From DAOTWY01 sp003696565 (GTDB lineage Bacteria > Chloroflexota > Anaerolineae > Aggregatilineales > Phototrophicaceae), in contig DAOTWY010000067.1 in the NCBI GenBank assembly GCA_034435635.1, positions 1 through 7,429 of the forward strand: 7,429 nt of DNA. Direction: 5' to 3'. A program made the position numbers and the translations under genes. Positions 4,860-7,429 of the stretch are shown piece after piece; position 1 is the first letter of the stretch; each line of letters begins with the position of its first letter. The notes beneath the pieces are model-generated. The model made no database searches, was not told the DNA's origin, and worked only from the letters and a program-made list of their open reading frames with translations.

Positions 4860-7429
4860 ATGCAAGTAACAGAAACAATCAACAACCGTTATCGAATCCT
4901 CCGACATATTGGTGCTGGAGGTATGGGAGTTGTATATCAAGCTTATGACCGCCTGAACAACCAGATTGTTGCGCTTAAACAAATTGCTATACCAGATACA
5001 CCATCATCTTATTCATCAGAACAAAACACCAATAGTTTTAGGTTAGGTTTAGCACAAGAGTTTCAAACCTTAGCCTCATTACGTCACCCTAACATTATCA
5101 ATGTTCTTGATTACGGTTTTGATAAAGATCGTCACCCTTACTTTACAATGGAGTATCTGGAAAATGCACAAACTATCACAGACTATGCCCGTCAGGTTAA
5201 TGTTGAAGACAAAGCAAAGTTGCTCTTGCAAACTTTGGAAGCTCTTGCATACCTTCATCGACGTGGCATTCTTCATCGTGATTTAAAGCCGGATAATGTC
5301 GTTGTTATTAATCACCAAGTCAAAGTATTGGATTTTGGACTAGCCATTACATATCAACATCAAAAGCAAGAAAACAATGCTGTAGGGACTTTAGCATATA
5401 TGGCACCCGAAGTTTTACAAGGCATGGAAGCATCTCCACAATCTGATCTTTATGCTGTTGGTATGATTGCCTATGAGATGTTCGCTGGTTCTTATCCATT
5501 CAACACAGAATTCATCCAACCACTCATTGTAGATATCATCACTAAAGTTCCAGATGTAACAATGCTTGATGTATCTGTAGAACTTCAAACTCTCATTGCT
5601 CAGCTCGTTGATAAATCACCAGTAAATCGCTATCACAATGCAGAACTGGTTATCCAAGACCTTAATAAGTGCCCAGAAGCACCTCTTGATTATGAAATTG
5701 AATTAATTCAAGAAAGCTATTTACAAGCAGCCGCATTTGTCGGTAGAGATGACGAATTAGGGCAATTACAACACGCTCTAATGAAAACAATTCAAGGTAA
5801 GGGCAATGGTTGGCTAATAGGCGGAGAAAGTGGTGTTGGTAAATCCCGTTTAATGGAAGAACTGCGTATTCATGCGTTGGTTCAGGGGGTTATGGTACTA
5901 AGAGGACGCGGCTCAGCTGAGGGAGGAATGCCTTACGAATTTTGGCGTGAACCAATTCGCCGGCTTATTCTTTCTAGCCAAATTGATGATATTCAAGCTA
6001 GTATTCTTAAAGAAATCGTGCCTGATATTGACCAACTGCTCGAACGCCCAATTGCTACCATAGTAGAAATTGATGCAAAACTGAACCGACAACGACTTAT
6101 AGGAGCTATCCATAATTTATTTAAACAACAATCCCAGCCAATTTTATTACTTTTAGATGACCTACAGTGGGCAAATGAAAGCTTGGAAATTCTACAAACT
6201 TTCAATAATTATACCAATTTAATGATCGTTGGTAACTATCGCATTGATGAGGTGCCTGATCTACCAAGTAGATTGCCCAATATGCATCATATCAAGCTCA
6301 ACCGTCTAAATTATGATGCAATCAACCAATTAGCAGAATCGATATTAGGCAAACATGATTATCAAAAACCTGTTGTTGAGGTTTTAAAACGTGAGTCAGA
6401 AGGAAATATCTATTTCATTATTGAGATTATCCGTGAACTAATTGATGAGGCAGGTTCTTTACGACATGTAGGACAGATTACTATTCCTAGTGGATTACTA
6501 GGAGGAGGTATTAAACGGTTACTCCAAAAACGATTGGAGCGTGTACCAGAATATGCCCAAACTTATCTTAAATTAGCGGCAGTTTATGGACGACAAATTG
6601 ACACCCAAGTCTTATTGACTGTTAATCCTGATATTGATATTGAAAATTGGTTAACTATGTGTGCAAACGCTGCCGTTCTTGAGTTCATCGATGAAAATTG
6701 GTTGTTTTCCCACGATAAGCTAAGGGATGCCATTGTTGAAGAGATACCACCAGAAGAGCTTACGGTTATTCACCTTAAATTAGCAACAGCTTTAGAAGCA
6801 TTATATGCTGATGATCCGGCTTATGCCCCAGCACTCGCAAGGCATTGGGGAGGCGCAGGCAATATTAAAAAAGAATGTCATTATTTACAAATTGCTGGAA
6901 GAACACAGCTTAAAATTTGTGCTTATCGTGATGCCATTCGTTCATTTGAACGTTTAGAAATGATCGCCCCAAGTATCAAAGAAAAAACACTAGCACAAAC
7001 ATATCTTGGTGCAGCTTTTATAGGCATTAGCGACTACGTTAACGCCAAACACATTTTATTAACTGCATTAGATAACTTGGAACAATCCGATATACCAGAA
7101 GAAATTCTACAGCAACTCGCTATTTTAGAGATTCGTATCGGTAACTATATTGCTGCACAGGAATATTTCAAACACAGTATTGAATATGCTGAAAGATCAA
7201 ATAATCAAAAAAGCATTTGTGACTCTCTCAGTCATTTAGGTGAATTAGCGACAAACGTTGGTGTCTTAGACCAAGCAAAAGATTATTTAGATCAATGCAT
7301 GCTTCTAGCAGAGGAAATCAATGCACCCGGAACATTAGCACTAGCACTACGCAATATGAGCAAACTATGTTATCAGAAAAAAGATTATGCCAAAGGGAAA
7401 TCTTATATTTATCGTGCATTAGAAATTGC
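4860..7429 (+). CDS. Ser/Thr kinase-ATPase-TPR protein, 3' end missing
   Basis: The frame is open from ATG to the window edge (856 codons, no stop), so the C-terminus is missing. Residues about 10-270 are a Hanks-type Ser/Thr protein kinase with all key parts: glycine loop GAGGMG (18-23), VALK with K40, E67 in the C helix, HRDLKPDN (139-146) with catalytic D141, DFG (158-160) and APE (182-184). From about 290 a STAND/AAA-16-like ATPase follows: FVGRDDEL (293-300), Walker A GGESGVGKS (321-329), Walker B ILLLLDDLQW (428-437), then a helical part with FSHDKLRDAIVEEI (616-629). From about 675 the chain is helical, TPR-like repeats. No membrane segment is seen. Such proteins are cytoplasmic sensor-transducers; the ligand and targets are unknown. 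The unseen end could hold more TPRs or an output domain such as HTH, GAF or cyclase. The gene diverges from the dehydrogenase operon. Confidence 0.93.
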   Translation, partial: MQVTETINNRYRILRHIGAGGMGVVYQAYDRLNNQIVALKQIAIPDTPSSYSSEQNTNSFRLGLAQEFQTLASLRHPNIINVLDYGFDKDRHPYFTMEYLENAQTITDYARQVNVEDKAKLLLQTLEALAYLHRRGILHRDLKPDNVVVINHQVKVLDFGLAITYQHQKQENNAVGTLAYMAPEVLQGMEASPQSDLYAVGMIAYEMFAGSYPFNTEFIQPLIVDIITKVPDVTMLDVSVELQTLIAQLVDKSPVNRYHNAELVIQDLNKCPEAPLDYEIELIQESYLQAAAFVGRDDELGQLQHALMKTIQGKGNGWLIGGESGVGKSRLMEELRIHALVQGVMVLRGRGSAEGGMPYEFWREPIRRLILSSQIDDIQASILKEIVPDIDQLLERPIATIVEIDAKLNRQRLIGAIHNLFKQQSQPILLLLDDLQWANESLEILQTFNNYTNLMIVGNYRIDEVPDLPSRLPNMHHIKLNRLNYDAINQLAESILGKHDYQKPVVEVLKRESEGNIYFIIEIIRELIDEAGSLRHVGQITIPSGLLGGGIKRLLQKRLERVPEYAQTYLKLAAVYGRQIDTQVLLTVNPDIDIENWLTMCANAAVLEFIDENWLFSHDKLRDAIVEEIPPEELTVIHLKLATALEALYADDPAYAPALARHWGGAGNIKKECHYLQIAGRTQLKICAYRDAIRSFERLEMIAPSIKEKTLAQTYLGAAFIGISDYVNAKHILLTALDNLEQSDIPEEILQQLAILEIRIGNYIAAQEYFKHSIEYAERSNNQKSICDSLSHLGELATNVGVLDQAKDYLDQCMLLAEEINAPGTLALALRNMSKLCYQKKDYAKGKSYIYRALEI

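Noticed and set aside
5913..6205. Two minus-strand ORFs of 66 and 70 residues opposite the kinase gene
   Set aside because: They are antisense shadows of the ATPase domain, overlap each other in different frames and show no recognisable features.
1..7429. CRISPR array, insertion sequence or attachment site next to the tRNA
   Set aside because: No regularly spaced repeats, no transposase or integrase, and no second copy of the tRNA 3' end were seen in the window.

Overview
The window holds four protein genes and one tRNA in a compact AT-rich bacterial arrangement. The minus strand carries gntR-type regulator -> fused E1 2-oxoacid dehydrogenase -> lipoyl E2 acyltransferase, with tRNA-Asp(GTC) downstream. 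A large Ser/Thr kinase-ATPase signalling gene diverges on the plus strand and runs off the right edge.

Organism: a bacterium with clear Shine-Dalgarno sites and consensus-like sigma-70 promoters (the tRNA promoter is TTGACA-17-TATGAT). A one-chain alpha/beta E1 of this kind is familiar to me from Bacteroidota, but the promoter and SD style argue against that phylum. The kinase-ATPase-TPR fusion is common in Chloroflexota, Cyanobacteria and myxobacteria. A low-GC member of Chloroflexota is my best guess, with low confidence; nothing here fixes the lineage.

Layout. 1-119: edge sequence with no supportable gene. 120-308: a complete tRNA-Asp transcription unit on the minus strand (promoter 280-308, tRNA 186-258, intrinsic terminator 120-158). 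328-4706: a probable three-gene operon, with gaps of 35 nt (regulator to E1) and 15 nt (E1 to E2), each gene with its own SD. 4707-4859: divergent control region with an imperfect 24-bp palindrome, a perfect 14-bp palindrome with a GTATAC core and a third AT-rich inverted repeat. A TATAAT for the regulator gene lies inside the first palindrome. 4860 to the end: 856 codons of a kinase-ATPase-TPR protein without a stop.

How they work together: E1 decarboxylates a 2-oxo acid (branched-chain or pyruvate-like; not decidable here) and E2 carries and transfers the acyl group to CoA. E3 (dihydrolipoamide dehydrogenase) is not in the window and must be supplied from elsewhere. The FCD-type GntR protein is the likely local sensor of a small carboxylate and probably represses its own operon through the palindromes. 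Whether the divergent kinase belongs to the same circuit is open; shared control DNA and a conserved Ser/Thr-rich loop in E1 make it a reasonable hypothesis. I see no mobile element, CRISPR array or phage gene. The most notable points are the compound operator, the reciprocal Asp/Asn exchange in the E1 cofactor motif, and the kinase next to a dehydrogenase operon.
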